Assembly: GCF_007992175.1 (NCBI RefSeq)
Contig: NZ_BJZT01000035.1
Location: 39,531-103,530, forward strand
Length of the DNA: 64,000 nt
Direction of reading: 5' to 3'
Origin: Methylobacterium haplocladii
Lineage (GTDB): Bacteria; Pseudomonadota; Alphaproteobacteria; Rhizobiales; Beijerinckiaceae
Below the pieces are notes generated by a model. The model was given only the letters and a program-made list of their open reading frames with translations, ran no database searches and was not told where the DNA came from. Positions 8,265 to 20,329 of the stretch are shown here, piece after piece (the first letter of the stretch is position 1; every line of letters starts with the position of its first letter). The position numbers were made by a program, and so were the translations under genes.

Positions 8265-8354
8265 GCCCCAGGGAGAGGAGGCGGTCTGGAATCCGCTTTG
8301 TGAGATTCCGGCATCGCGCCTCGCAGCAATACGAAACGACGAGGAGGCGGGCTG

Positions 8355-9308
8355 ATGGCGACGCACACTGAACCGACGCGGAAATCCGAGACGGCTGCGA
8401 AGGACGCGCCTGCCAAGGATGCAAAGCCCGTGACGAAGCCGGCCGCCGAGGCCATCGCGAAGGCCGCGCAGAAGCCGCCGACCAAGGTCGAGCAGGCTCC
8501 GTCGCCGCAAAAGACCGCCGCGAAGCCGGATCCGACCCCGGCTCCGAAGGCTGCCCCGACCGCAGCCGCTACGCCGGGCAAGCATCAGGACAAGAGCCAG
8601 GACAAGACCGGGACGGCGGCGACCTTCCGTCCCCCGGCACCGAAGACCGAGACGGCTGGGCTGAAGCCCGTTGCAACGAAGGAAGCGGCTCCCGCTCCGA
8701 CGACGGCCAAGTCTCCCGCGGCCAAGGCTCCCGAGGCGAAGACCGAGCCCGCGAAATCCGCTTCCGTCGCGAGCAAGCCGGCTGCGGACGTCAACCCGAC
8801 GCCGAAGGCGGCGGAGGCGGCGACCACCGCCGTGACGCCCGCCAATTCCAATGCGAAGGCCCCCGCTGCCAAGGCCGATCCGGTCGCGGAGCCGGCTTCG
8901 GGGAAGGCAGCGACACAACCGCGCTCCGCACCGGAGCCTGTCGCCGCCAAGCCGGTGGCTGCCAAGGCCAAGACTGCCGAGGCCCCGGCTCCGAAAGCAC
9001 CGGATGTCGAGCCGGTCGTCGCAGCGATCGCCAAGCCTGCGGCGATCGCCGCCAAGGCGTCCGCCAGCTTCGGCGTCGGTGCGTCTTCGGCCCAGATCAC
9101 CGAGATCAACGAGACCGTGCTCGCCTTCGTCCGCAAGGAAGGCGAGGCGGCGCTCGCTCACATGCAGGCACTCACCAAGGTGAAGTCGCCGGCAGAACTG
9201 ATCCGCCTCCAAGTCGGCGAGTTCCAGCGCGCGGCGGATTCCTCGCTCAGCTGCATCAGCACCATCGTGCGCAGCGCGAGCCGTTTTGGCGGTGCGCGTC
9301 TTCCCTGA
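8355..9308 (+). CDS. Phasin-like protein with long Ala/Lys/Pro-rich N-terminal region
   Basis: Of 317 residues, about the first 230 are low-complexity AKP-, KAA- and PAPK-type repeats resembling histone H1-like tails. The last 85 (from SFGVGASSAQITEINETVLAFVRKEGEAALAHM) form an amphipathic helical domain with phasin character. The layout recalls PhaF of pseudomonads, which joins a phasin domain to a DNA-binding AAKP tail and helps granule segregation, but with the order reversed. A GAGGAGG ribosome site precedes the ATG. It follows the true phasin gene, supporting a PHB-granule role. A general disordered protein is the alternative. Confidence 0.72.
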   Translation: MATHTEPTRKSETAAKDAPAKDAKPVTKPAAEAIAKAAQKPPTKVEQAPSPQKTAAKPDPTPAPKAAPTAAATPGKHQDKSQDKTGTAATFRPPAPKTETAGLKPVATKEAAPAPTTAKSPAAKAPEAKTEPAKSASVASKPAADVNPTPKAAEAATTAVTPANSNAKAPAAKADPVAEPASGKAATQPRSAPEPVAAKPVAAKAKTAEAPAPKAPDVEPVVAAIAKPAAIAAKASASFGVGASSAQITEINETVLAFVRKEGEAALAHMQALTKVKSPAELIRLQVGEFQRAADSSLSCISTIVRSASRFGGARLP

Positions 9309-9390
9309 CGGACGCGCACGCGAAGCCACGCACGTGCCCGATTCGGCGTGATAGACAGCCCGGAAGCCTCATCGCCTTCGGGAGACTGCC

Positions 9391-10845
<1,455 letters not shown>

Positions 10846-10848
10846 TCG

Positions 10849-11763
10849 TCAGTTCCACGGGCCGCGCCGTGATGGGTCCCGAGATCCCACCCACCGCGCG
10901 TCGCTGAACCGTGCAGGCGCCGAAGGCATCCCGCCGACTAACTGCCGCAGGGCTGCGACCCGATCGCGCGTCGGCGGGTGCGTCGAAAACAGCGCGTCGA
11001 TGCCGCCGCCGGTCAGTGGGTTCACGATGAACATCGGCGCGGTAGCCGGGTGGCTCTCGGCGGACGGGCTCATCACTTGGCTCACGCCCGCCTCGATCCG
11101 CTCGAGCGCCGAGGCGAGCCAGAGCGGGTTGCCGCAGATCGCGGCGCCCTCACGGTCGGCCTCGTATTCGCGGGCGCGGCTGATTGCGAACTGCACGATC
11201 ATCGCGGCGAAGGGTGCGGCGATGGCGGCGGCGATCGAGACGAGCGGGTTCGGCCGGGCGTCGCCACGGCCACCGAACAGGAAGCCGAACTGCGCCAGCG
11301 TCGCGATGGCGCCGGCGAGGGTCGCCGAGACCGTCATGATCAGCGTGTCGCGGTTCTTGATATGCGCCAGTTCGTGCGCCATCACGGCCGCCACCTCCTC
11401 CCGGCTCAAGGCATTCAGCAGGCCTGTCGTCGCCGCGACCGCCGCGTTCTGCGGATTGCGTCCGGTGGCGAAGGCGTTGGGCTGCGGATCGTCGACGAGG
11501 TGGACCCGCGGCATCGGCAGGCCGGCCCGGCCGGCGAGGTCGCGCACCATCGCCACGAGTTCCGGCGCACTTTGCGCATCGACCTCGCGGGCGCCATGGG
11601 CGTTGAGGGCCAGGCTGTCGGAGCGCCAATAGGCGTAGAGGTTCGTCAGCACGGCCATGCCGAGCGCCAGCACCATCCCCTTGGCTCCACCGAGCGCCAG
11701 CCCGACCGCGCCGAAGAGGGCGGTCAGGCCGGCAAGCAGGATGGCGGTCTTCACAAAGTTCAT
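10849..11763 (-). CDS. htpX: HtpX family zinc membrane protease (M48)
   Basis: The 304-residue protein has two N-terminal membrane helices (about residues 5-25 and 30-47) and the zinc motif HELAH at residues 130-134. It also has the conserved PNAFATGRNPQNAAVAAT block before it, two further membrane helices (about 145-200), and a third zinc-ligand region around REYEADREGA. It cleaves damaged inner-membrane proteins and is usually induced by envelope stress. It is divergent from rarA. Confidence 0.94.
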   Translation of the reverse strand: MNFVKTAILLAGLTALFGAVGLALGGAKGMVLALGMAVLTNLYAYWRSDSLALNAHGAREVDAQSAPELVAMVRDLAGRAGLPMPRVHLVDDPQPNAFATGRNPQNAAVAATTGLLNALSREEVAAVMAHELAHIKNRDTLIMTVSATLAGAIATLAQFGFLFGGRGDARPNPLVSIAAAIAAPFAAMIVQFAISRAREYEADREGAAICGNPLWLASALERIEAGVSQVMSPSAESHPATAPMFIVNPLTGGGIDALFSTHPPTRDRVAALRQLVGGMPSAPARFSDARWVGSRDPSRRGPWN

Positions 11764-11926
11764 CGGGTCGCCACCGCGCCGGTCTGCATGCCCCCAAAAT
11801 GGGCGCTCGGCTCAAGCTGCGAAAGACATGCGGGAATAAGGATCGATACGCCGCATCGATGCTGCCGCTGTGGGCGCATGGCTGGATGGGCTTGCAGAGC
11901 CGTCGTGCCGGAGTGTTGATGCGCCG

Positions 11927-13240
11927 ATGTCCGACCTCTTCGCCTCCGCCGGCCTCGACAACACCGCGCCGCGCCCGCTAGCCGACCGCCTTCGCCCGCA
12001 GACGCTCGCCGAGGTGGTCGGCCAGGAGCATCTGACCGGCCCGGGCGGGTCGCTCTCGCGTCTGCTGGCCTCGAAGGCGCTGGGTTCGCTGATCTTCTGG
12101 GGGCCGCCCGGCACCGGGAAGACCACCGTGGCGCGGCTGCTCGCCCACGAGGTCGACCTGCACTTCGAGCAGATCTCCGCGATCTTTTCCGGCGTCGCCG
12201 ACCTGCGAAAGGTATTCGAGGCGGCGCGCGGGCGGCGCTCCACGGGACGTGGCACGCTGCTCTTCGTCGACGAGATCCACCGCTTCAACCGCGCGCAGCT
12301 CGATGCCTTCCTGCCGGTGATGGAGGACGGCACCGTCACTCTCGTCGGCGCGACCACGGAAAACCCGTCTTTCGAGCTGAACGCCGCGCTGCTGTCCCGC
12401 GCTCGCGTCCTGCTGTTTCGCGCCCTTGATGCGGCGGCCATCGCCAAGCTGCTCTCCCGCGCCGAGGATCTGACGAAACAACCTCTGCCCCTCGACGAGG
12501 AGGCCCGCGCCGTCCTCGTGCGCATGGCCGACGGCGACGGCCGCGCCTCGCTGACGCTGGCGGAAGAGGTCTGGCGCTCGGCAAAGCCCGGCGAGACTCT
12601 CGACGCGACGACGCTTCAGGACCTCGTCCAGCGCCGCGCCCCGATCTACGACAAGGCGCAGGAGGGTCACTACAACCTGATCTCGGCGCTGCATAAGACC
12701 GTGCGCGGCTCGGACCCGGACGCCGCGCTCTACTACCTCTGCCGGATGCTCGATGGCGGCGAGGACCGTCTGTTCATCGCCCGCCGGCTGGTTCGCATGG
12801 CGGTGGAGGATATCGGGCTAGCCGATCCGCAGGCGCTGGTGATCGCCAACGCGGCCAAAGACGCCTTCGACTTCCTCGGCTCGCCGGAAGGTGAACTCGC
12901 GCTCGCCCAGGCCACGGTGTATCTGGCCTGCGCGCCCAAATCGAACGCCGTCTACAACGCCTACAAGGCCGCCACGAAGGTTGCCAAGGAGCACGGCTCG
13001 CTGCCGCCGCCCCGCGTCATCCTCAACGCGCCGACGAAACTCATGAAGACCATCGGTTACGGCGACAGCTACCGCTACGACCATGACGAGCCGGACGCGT
13101 TTTCGGGACAGGATTACTGGCCGGAACAGCTCGACCGCCAGCAATTCTACCTGCCGACGGATCGCGGGATGGAGACTCGCTACCGTGAGCGGCTGGCTTA
13201 TTGGGAGAGGTTGAGGCAGGAGCGGCGAGGGGATGGGTAG
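11927..13240 (+). CDS. rarA: Replication-associated recombination protein A (AAA+ ATPase)
   Basis: The 437-residue protein shows Walker A GPPGTGKTT (residues 59-67), Walker B LLFVDEIHRF (111-120), the sensor segment VGATTENPSFELNAALLSRARV, and the MgsA C-terminal domain including AHKT-type ISALHKTVRGSDPDAALYYLCRML. RarA/MgsA acts at stalled replication forks with SSB. The ATG at 11927 directly precedes the conserved LADRLRPQTLAEVVGQEHL; the in-frame ATG at 11870 would add a non-conserved leader. Confidence 0.95.
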   Translation: MSDLFASAGLDNTAPRPLADRLRPQTLAEVVGQEHLTGPGGSLSRLLASKALGSLIFWGPPGTGKTTVARLLAHEVDLHFEQISAIFSGVADLRKVFEAARGRRSTGRGTLLFVDEIHRFNRAQLDAFLPVMEDGTVTLVGATTENPSFELNAALLSRARVLLFRALDAAAIAKLLSRAEDLTKQPLPLDEEARAVLVRMADGDGRASLTLAEEVWRSAKPGETLDATTLQDLVQRRAPIYDKAQEGHYNLISALHKTVRGSDPDAALYYLCRMLDGGEDRLFIARRLVRMAVEDIGLADPQALVIANAAKDAFDFLGSPEGELALAQATVYLACAPKSNAVYNAYKAATKVAKEHGSLPPPRVILNAPTKLMKTIGYGDSYRYDHDEPDAFSGQDYWPEQLDRQQFYLPTDRGMETRYRERLAYWERLRQERRGDG

Positions 13241-13255
13241 GGCCGGAATTCGAGC

Positions 13256-13729
13256 CTAAAGCCCCAACGCGGTCAGCCCCGCATGATCCGCCGGGCGCGG
13301 GCCGGAGCGGTCCCAGTGGAACAGGCGCTCGCTCTCCTGGATCGGCAGATCGTTGATGCTGGCATGGCGCACCTGCATCAGGCCGTGGGCGTCGAACTCC
13401 CAGTTCTCGTTGCCGTAGGCGCGGAACCACTGTCCGGCTGCATCATGGAATTCGTAGGCGAAGCGGACCGCGATGCGGTTGTCGTCATGCGCCCAGATCT
13501 CCTTGATCAGCCGGTACTCGTGCTCGCGCTCCCACTTCTTGGTGAGGAAGGCGACGATGGCCGGGCGGCCCTGAAAGATGTCGGAGCGGTTCCGCCAGCG
13601 GCTGTCGGCTGTGTAGGCAAGCGAGACCTTTTCCGGATTACGCCCGTTCCATCCGTCCTCGGCGGCGCGGACCTTCTTGACCGCGGTTTCGAGCGTGAAC
13701 GGCGGCAGGGGTGGTCGGGTCTCGGTCAT
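13256..13729 (-). CDS. DUF1348 / NTF2-like family protein
   Basis: This 157-residue cytoplasmic protein matches the DUF1348 (nuclear transport factor 2-like) pattern: [71 protein letters not shown] and [10 protein letters not shown]. The fold forms a cone-shaped pocket, but no general function is known. It is convergent with rarA (gap 15 bases) and divergent from the carboxypeptidase gene. Confidence 0.9.
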   Translation of the reverse strand: MTETRPPLPPFTLETAVKKVRAAEDGWNGRNPEKVSLAYTADSRWRNRSDIFQGRPAIVAFLTKKWEREHEYRLIKEIWAHDDNRIAVRFAYEFHDAAGQWFRAYGNENWEFDAHGLMQVRHASINDLPIQESERLFHWDRSGPRPADHAGLTALGL

Positions 13730-13872
13730 CGCGTCATCCCAGGACGAGGTCGGCGTCGAGCCGATGGGTGCCGATGATCGGCCTCATCGTCAATGGCGAC
13801 GGCTCGCGCGTCGTCACGCTGCTGCCCCCATGCTAGTCGAACCGCACCGGCACACAGGGACACCCGACATCG

Positions 13873-15378
<1,506 letters not shown>

Positions 15379-15468
15379 CGCCGAAAAAGGCGCCCGCCGG
15401 TAGACCGGCCGGGCGGTACCCTGTAGGCAGCCGCCCCCTCACGTAGAAACGGCCGGAGACCTTCGCGC

Positions 15469-16749
15469 ATGGCGGCCTGCGGCCTCGATTTCGGTACCTC
15501 CAACACCACCCTCGGCCTCGCCACGGCGGGGCGGCCCTCGCTGCTGCCCCTGGAGGGGGAGCACCGCACGATCCCGAGCGCAATCTTCTTCCGGCCGGGG
15601 CATGACGCCGTGATCGGGCGCGCGGCGATCTCGGCCTATGTCGAGGGCGAGCCGGGCCGGCTGATGCGCAGCCTGAAGTCGGTGCTCGGCTCGAGCCTGA
15701 TCGAGGAGAGCACGCCGGTCGGGCGCGAGCGCCTGCGTTTCCGCGAGGTCATCGCCCGCTATCTCGCCGCGGTGAAGGCACGGGCGGAGGCTGCCGGCGG
15801 GATCGAGCTCGACACGGTCGTTCACGGCCGTCCCGTACACTTCGTCGACGGCGACGAGGCCGGCGACCGCAAGGCTGAGGAGACCCTCCGCGCCATCGCC
15901 GGCGAGGTCGGCTTTCGCCATGTTCGCTTCCAGTACGAGCCGATCGCGGCGGCGCTCGACTACGAGCAATCGGTCGCGCACGAGGAAATCGCGCTGATCG
16001 CCGATATCGGCGGCGGCACCTCGGACTTTTCCATCGTCCGACTCTCGCCCGAGCGGCACCGCCGCACGGAGCGGGCCGGGGACATCCTCGCCAATGACGG
16101 CGTGCGCATCGGCGGCACGGATTTCGATCGCCGGCTCAGCCTCGGTACGGTGATGCCGCTGATGGGGCTCGGCAGCCCGATGAAGCGCGCCGATCTCCTC
16201 GTGCCGAACGGCTATTTCCACGACCTGGCTACCTGGTCGAGCATCAATCGGCTCTACGACCGCAAGGTGTTTCGCGAGCTCGAGGAGGTCTCGCGCGATG
16301 CGGCCCGACCCGAGCTGATCGACCGCCTGCGCACGGTGGTCGAGGCCGAGCGCGGCCATGCACTGGCCATGGCGGTGGAGGCAGCGAAGATCGCGGCCTC
16401 CGACAGCGACGACGGCCGCATCGACCTTGATTGGGTCGAGCGGGGTCTCGCCGTCCCGGTCGACCGCCGGAACCTCGCTGGGCAGACCGCTGCGCTATCG
16501 GAGCGCGTCGCCGAGCGGATCGGACGCTGCCTGGCCCAGGCCGGGCTCGCGGCCGACGCCATCGACGCGATCTTCCTGACCGGTGGTTCGACCGGGCTGC
16601 CGCATGTCCGCGCGGCGCTCTGCGCCTGCGTGCCCGAGGCGCGGGTTGTCGACGGCGACACCTTCGGCTCGGTCGGCGTCGGGCTGGCGATCGAGGCGGC
16701 GCGTCAGTTCGGGCCGGTCAGAGCCCTGGCGCGCGCCGCCGCGGGCTGA
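15469..16749 (+). CDS. Hsp70-family protein, YegD-like
   Basis: The 426-residue protein contains only the actin-like ATPase part of Hsp70: phosphate-1 loop GLDFGTSNTTLGL (residues 5-17), phosphate-2 loop IADIGGGTSDFSIV, and adenosine motif IFLTGGSTGLPHVRAAL. The substrate-binding domain of DnaK is absent, as in E. coli YegD. A chaperone-like ATPase with no established client is the most that can be said. Its stop lies 3 bases from the convergent VOC gene. Confidence 0.88.
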   Translation: MAACGLDFGTSNTTLGLATAGRPSLLPLEGEHRTIPSAIFFRPGHDAVIGRAAISAYVEGEPGRLMRSLKSVLGSSLIEESTPVGRERLRFREVIARYLAAVKARAEAAGGIELDTVVHGRPVHFVDGDEAGDRKAEETLRAIAGEVGFRHVRFQYEPIAAALDYEQSVAHEEIALIADIGGGTSDFSIVRLSPERHRRTERAGDILANDGVRIGGTDFDRRLSLGTVMPLMGLGSPMKRADLLVPNGYFHDLATWSSINRLYDRKVFRELEEVSRDAARPELIDRLRTVVEAERGHALAMAVEAAKIAASDSDDGRIDLDWVERGLAVPVDRRNLAGQTAALSERVAERIGRCLAQAGLAADAIDAIFLTGGSTGLPHVRAALCACVPEARVVDGDTFGSVGVGLAIEAARQFGPVRALARAAAG

Positions 16750-16752
16750 ACG

Positions 16753-17214
16753 TCAGCCGGCATGGGCGCGCTGGAGTTCGGCGAGGTCGAGCTTCACCAT
16801 GCCCATCATCGCGTCCATCGCGCGCTTTGCGGCGGCGCGGTCGGGATCGTTGAACAGCGCGAACATCCCGCCCGGGATGATCTGCCAAGACAGGCCGAAG
16901 CGATCCTTCAGCCAGCCGCATCGTGAGGCCTTGCCGCCGTCGAGCAGCTTCTCCCACAGATCGTCCACCTCGGCCTGATCCGCGCACGTGACCATGAACG
17001 AAACGGCCTCCGTAAACTGGAAGTGCGGGCCGCCGTTGATCGCCATGAACGGCTGCCCCTCGAGTTCCCAGGAGCCGCTGAGCATCCGCCGCTCGGCTCC
17101 ATCGCCGATCATCTGCATCGGTCCGCCCTTCGAGTTGGCGAAGACCGAGCGATAGAAGGCGATCGCCTCTTCGGCCTGAGAGTCGAACCACAGGAACGGC
17201 GTGATGGTCGGCAT
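16753..17214 (-). CDS. VOC/PhnB-like glyoxalase-fold protein
   Basis: The 153-residue protein starts MPTITPFLWFDSQAEEAIAFY and contains GSWELEGQPFMAINGGPHFQFTEAVSF and CGWLKDRFGLSWQIIP, the hallmarks of the 3-demethylubiquinone methyltransferase-like (PhnB) subfamily of VOC proteins. Proteins of this group are widespread; enzymatic role is unproven. There is no signal peptide. It is convergent with the YegD-like gene. Confidence 0.9.
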   Translation of the reverse strand: MPTITPFLWFDSQAEEAIAFYRSVFANSKGGPMQMIGDGAERRMLSGSWELEGQPFMAINGGPHFQFTEAVSFMVTCADQAEVDDLWEKLLDGGKASRCGWLKDRFGLSWQIIPGGMFALFNDPDRAAAKRAMDAMMGMVKLDLAELQRAHAG

Positions 17215-17373
17215 GGCGGGTCTCCGTTGGGTTGGCCTTCCGCCAAGGACGCTGGGAATCGGCAGGATCCGACACGGATCGACACGATTTTGAACGTGGT
17301 CTGCGCTCGCATCGTCTCAGACAAGCCGCTCGGATCGCTTTCCGCACCGGCGGCGGGGTGCTAGCAGCGAGCG

Positions 17374-18840
17374 ATGACGGGAAGACCTCCACAACGCGGC
17401 GGCGCTGGCAAAGGTGCTGGCAGGGGCGCGGGCAATCGCGGCCCGCGCCATGGCGCATGGCCCGAACGCGCCGGTACCGGCCCACGCACCACGGCCCTCG
17501 ACGCGGCCCGCCGCGCCGCGAGCAATCGCGGCGGGGATGCCGCCGAGCGCTCGCCCTGGGACGCGGCCTCCGACGGCGCCAAGCCTGCGGCGGCGCTGCC
17601 CAAGTCCGCGGCGGCGTCGTCCCAGCCCGCGGCGGCGTCCTCCAAGCCGCCATCGGGGTTCGCAAAGCCCGCTCCGGCGCAGCCGCGCGCGTTCGCGCCA
17701 CGGCCCCCGGCGAAAGCCGGCCCCGGCACCTTTGCCGATCCAGCGCCGCGCCGGAGCGCCGACGCGACCCGCCGTCCGGCTGCGCCTCCGGTCGAGGGGC
17801 CGACGCGCCGCGAGCAGCGAGCGGCGGCCTCGGCGACTCTCGCCTCCGGCGTCCAGACCTTGACCGTCGAGGCTGACGAGGACGGGATGCGGATCGACCG
17901 CTTCCTGACCACGCGGTTTCCGCAGCTGCCCTTCACCCGCGTCCAGACCATCGTCCGCAAGGGCGAGCTCCGGGTCGACGGCAAGCGGGTGAAGCCGAAC
18001 GACCGGCTCGCACCCGGCATGAGCGTGCGAATTCCGCCGCTCAAGCTCGACCAGCCGACCGAGCGCCCGCGCAATCCGGCCCGCGAGGCGGACGACGCCG
18101 AGTTCCTGCGTTCGCTGATCCTCTACGAGGACGCGGACATGATGATCCTGAACAAGCCGTTCGGGCTCGCCGTGCAGGGCGGCTCGGGCACGGTGCGCCA
18201 TGTCGACGGCATGCTCGAGGCGCTGACCGACAAGCATGGCCAGAAGCCGCGCCTCGTCCACCGGCTCGACAAAGATACGGCCGGCTGCCTGATCGTGGCC
18301 AAGACGCGCCTCGCGGCGGCGACGCTGGCCAAGAGCTTCCGCTCGCGTTCCGCGCGAAAGATCTACTGGGCGCTCGCTGCCGGTGTGCCGCGTACCCGGC
18401 AGGGCCGCGTCTCGACCTATCTCGCCAAGGACGAGCCCACAGATGCGGATGCCCGCATGAAGGTGGTCAAGCACGGCGACGACGGCGCGACCCACGCGCT
18501 GACCTACTATGCCGTGGTCGACCAGGCGGCCCAGAAGCTTGCATGGCTCTCGCTCAAGCCCGTGACGGGACGGACGCACCAGCTGCGCGCCCACGCCGCC
18601 CATATCGGCCACCCGATCGTCGGCGACCCGAAATATTTCGACGTCGAGAATTGGGAGCTGCCCGGCGGCATCCAGAACCGATTGCATCTCCTCGCCCGCC
18701 GCATCGTGATCTCGCATCCGCGCACCGGCGTGCCCATCGACGTCAGCGCCCCACTGCCGCCGCACATGGCGCAGAGCTGGAACCTCCTCGGCTTCGAGAC
18801 CGGCCACTACGATCCGATCGTCGAGGCGCCTGAAAGCTGA
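17374..18840 (+). CDS. RluA-family 23S rRNA/tRNA pseudouridine synthase with long N-terminal extension
   Basis: The 488-residue protein has a disordered Ala/Pro/Arg/Gly-rich leader of about 160 residues. An S4 RNA-binding domain follows (FLTTRFPQLPFTRVQTIVRKGELRVDGKRVKPNDRL), then the synthase domain. The catalytic aspartate is D299 in HRLDKDTAG. Further motifs are MMILNKPFGLAVQGGSG and LKPVTGRTHQLRAHAAHIGHPIVGDPKY. It isomerises specific uridines in structured RNA; the RluC/D-type target cannot be fixed. The leader may add RNA affinity. Confidence 0.92.
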   Translation: MTGRPPQRGGAGKGAGRGAGNRGPRHGAWPERAGTGPRTTALDAARRAASNRGGDAAERSPWDAASDGAKPAAALPKSAAASSQPAAASSKPPSGFAKPAPAQPRAFAPRPPAKAGPGTFADPAPRRSADATRRPAAPPVEGPTRREQRAAASATLASGVQTLTVEADEDGMRIDRFLTTRFPQLPFTRVQTIVRKGELRVDGKRVKPNDRLAPGMSVRIPPLKLDQPTERPRNPAREADDAEFLRSLILYEDADMMILNKPFGLAVQGGSGTVRHVDGMLEALTDKHGQKPRLVHRLDKDTAGCLIVAKTRLAAATLAKSFRSRSARKIYWALAAGVPRTRQGRVSTYLAKDEPTDADARMKVVKHGDDGATHALTYYAVVDQAAQKLAWLSLKPVTGRTHQLRAHAAHIGHPIVGDPKYFDVENWELPGGIQNRLHLLARRIVISHPRTGVPIDVSAPLPPHMAQSWNLLGFETGHYDPIVEAPES

Positions 18841-19004
18841 GGAAGGGGCCGTGTGACGCAGCCTCGACCCGGCTTGCGCCTTGGCAAAGGCGACCTGCGG
18901 CTTATTCTTGAGCTGAGTACGACCCGTAGCGATGCGGCGGCCTGCCGGCCGCTCGCGCAAGCTAACGGCGCCTGTGGTCACCGACACCGGAAGAGCCTGG
19001 ATCG

Positions 19005-19469
19005 ATGAGGGTCGTGACGTTGATGTGCCTCGCCTTCGCCGGCCTTCTCGGCGTAGCGGGCTCCGGCGCGGCGGTGCTAGCGCGCGGGCAGAGCGCGCCG
19101 CCGGCCGTTCAGCCTCAGGCTGCGCCCGCTCAAGCGGCTCCTGGCGCTCCTGCGGCGGCGGCACCGGCTGCGCCTTCCACCGCCGGACGCAGCACCGTGC
19201 CGGCCAGTATCCGGGCGGCTGAGAAGCGCCGCCGCTCCTACGCAAGTTGCAACCGTGAATCGCACAACCGCAACCTGCGCGGTGGCGCCCGCCGCCGCTT
19301 CCTGATCCGGTGCAAGCTCGGTTACGAGCGCCGGCGGCCGGCTCAGGTGCCGACGCAGACCGTCCAGCCGCAGCCTCCGCAGCAACCGGCGAAGGCCAAC
19401 CCGGCGCAGACCCAGCCCCCGGCCAAGGGTGCTACGCCGCAGCCGCTTCAGCCGGCGAAGCGGCCATGA
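19005..19469 (+). CDS. Secreted Ala/Pro/Gln-rich protein with PsiF-like repeat
   Basis: The 154-residue product begins with a signal peptide (MRVVTLMCLAFAGLLGVAGSGAAVLA). Low-complexity Ala/Pro/Gln tracts flank one ordered block, SCNRESHNRNLRGGARRRFLIRC. Its C-x10-L-x-G-x3-R-x2-F-x3-C-like spacing resembles one PsiF repeat of phosphate-starvation periplasmic proteins. The match is short, so this is a suggestion. The gene ends 19 bases before the HAD hydrolase gene. Confidence 0.6.
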   Translation: MRVVTLMCLAFAGLLGVAGSGAAVLARGQSAPPAVQPQAAPAQAAPGAPAAAAPAAPSTAGRSTVPASIRAAEKRRRSYASCNRESHNRNLRGGARRRFLIRCKLGYERRRPAQVPTQTVQPQPPQQPAKANPAQTQPPAKGATPQPLQPAKRP

Positions 19470-19488
19470 GAGCGGGCGCCCCTCTGCC

Positions 19489-20187
19489 GTGGTGACGCTC
19501 GTCGTCTTCGACGTCGACGGGACGCTCGTCGACAGCCAACACCTCATCGTCGAGGCGCAGTCCCGCGCGTTCAAGGAGCACGGGCTGATCGCGCCGAACC
19601 GCAAAGAAGCCCTGTCCGTGGTGGGCCTGTCGCTGCCAGAGGCGTTTCGCCGGCTGGTGGGCGAGGCCGGGCCGATCGCCGGGCTGTCGGAAAGCTATCG
19701 CCGGGCGTTCCAGGCTCTGCGGATCGACCCGGCCTACGAAGAACCGTTGTTTCCTGGCATGGGCGAACTCGTCGAAGCGCTGCATGGCCGCGCGGATGTC
19801 CGGCTCGGCATCGCCACGGGAAAGTCGCGCCGCGGGGTCGACCATCTCATCGACAAGCACGGCTGGCAAGGCTGGTTCACGACGACCCAGACCGCCGACG
19901 ACGCGCCCTCGAAGCCCGACCCGACCATGCTGCACCTCGCCATGGCGGAGGCCGACACTAGCCCGGCCCGCACGGTGATGATCGGCGACACCACCTATGA
20001 CATGATGATGGCGGTGAGCGCGGGCGCGGCTGCGATCGGCGTTGGCTGGGGCTATCATCCGCCGGGCGCTCTGTTCGGCGCCGGCGCCGTCACGGTGGTG
20101 GAGAGCGCCGCCACGCTCGCCGACCTGTTCGCGGGCCCCCTCGAAGCGTCCGCACGGTCCGTCGCCGACCAGATCGGTACGCGCTGA
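19489..20187 (+). CDS. HAD-superfamily (subfamily IA) phosphatase, Gph-like
   Basis: The 232-residue enzyme starts VVTLVVFDVDGTLVDSQ with nucleophile motif DVDGT, has motif II GIATGKSR, motif III lysine in SKPDP and motif IV IGDTTYDMMMA. These are the four HAD motifs of phosphoglycolate phosphatase-like enzymes, although the substrate is not certain. Tandem GTG codons at 19489 and 19492 follow a GAGAGCGGG ribosome site; an in-frame upstream ATG at 19429 would overlap the preceding gene. Confidence 0.9.
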   Translation: MVTLVVFDVDGTLVDSQHLIVEAQSRAFKEHGLIAPNRKEALSVVGLSLPEAFRRLVGEAGPIAGLSESYRRAFQALRIDPAYEEPLFPGMGELVEALHGRADVRLGIATGKSRRGVDHLIDKHGWQGWFTTTQTADDAPSKPDPTMLHLAMAEADTSPARTVMIGDTTYDMMMAVSAGAAAIGVGWGYHPPGALFGAGAVTVVESAATLADLFAGPLEASARSVADQIGTR

Positions 20188-20329
20188 GGGCTCGGTGCCG
20201 AACGATCCGGTGAACGCGCGTCGGCAGATCGATGCCTCGCCTGCCAAGCGTCTTGTGGTGTCGCGGCTTTCCGCCGGAAAGCCGCGGGGCACCTTTCCGA
20301 AACCGGCTTCGATCGCCTATGGGCCAGCC

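Noticed and set aside
7602..9329. 575-codon minus-strand ORF
   Set aside because: Antisense to both phasin genes; composition is repetitive Gly/Arg/Leu from the A/K/P-rich coding strand.
17317..19245. 642-codon minus-strand ORF
   Set aside because: Antisense of the pseudouridine synthase; no motifs.
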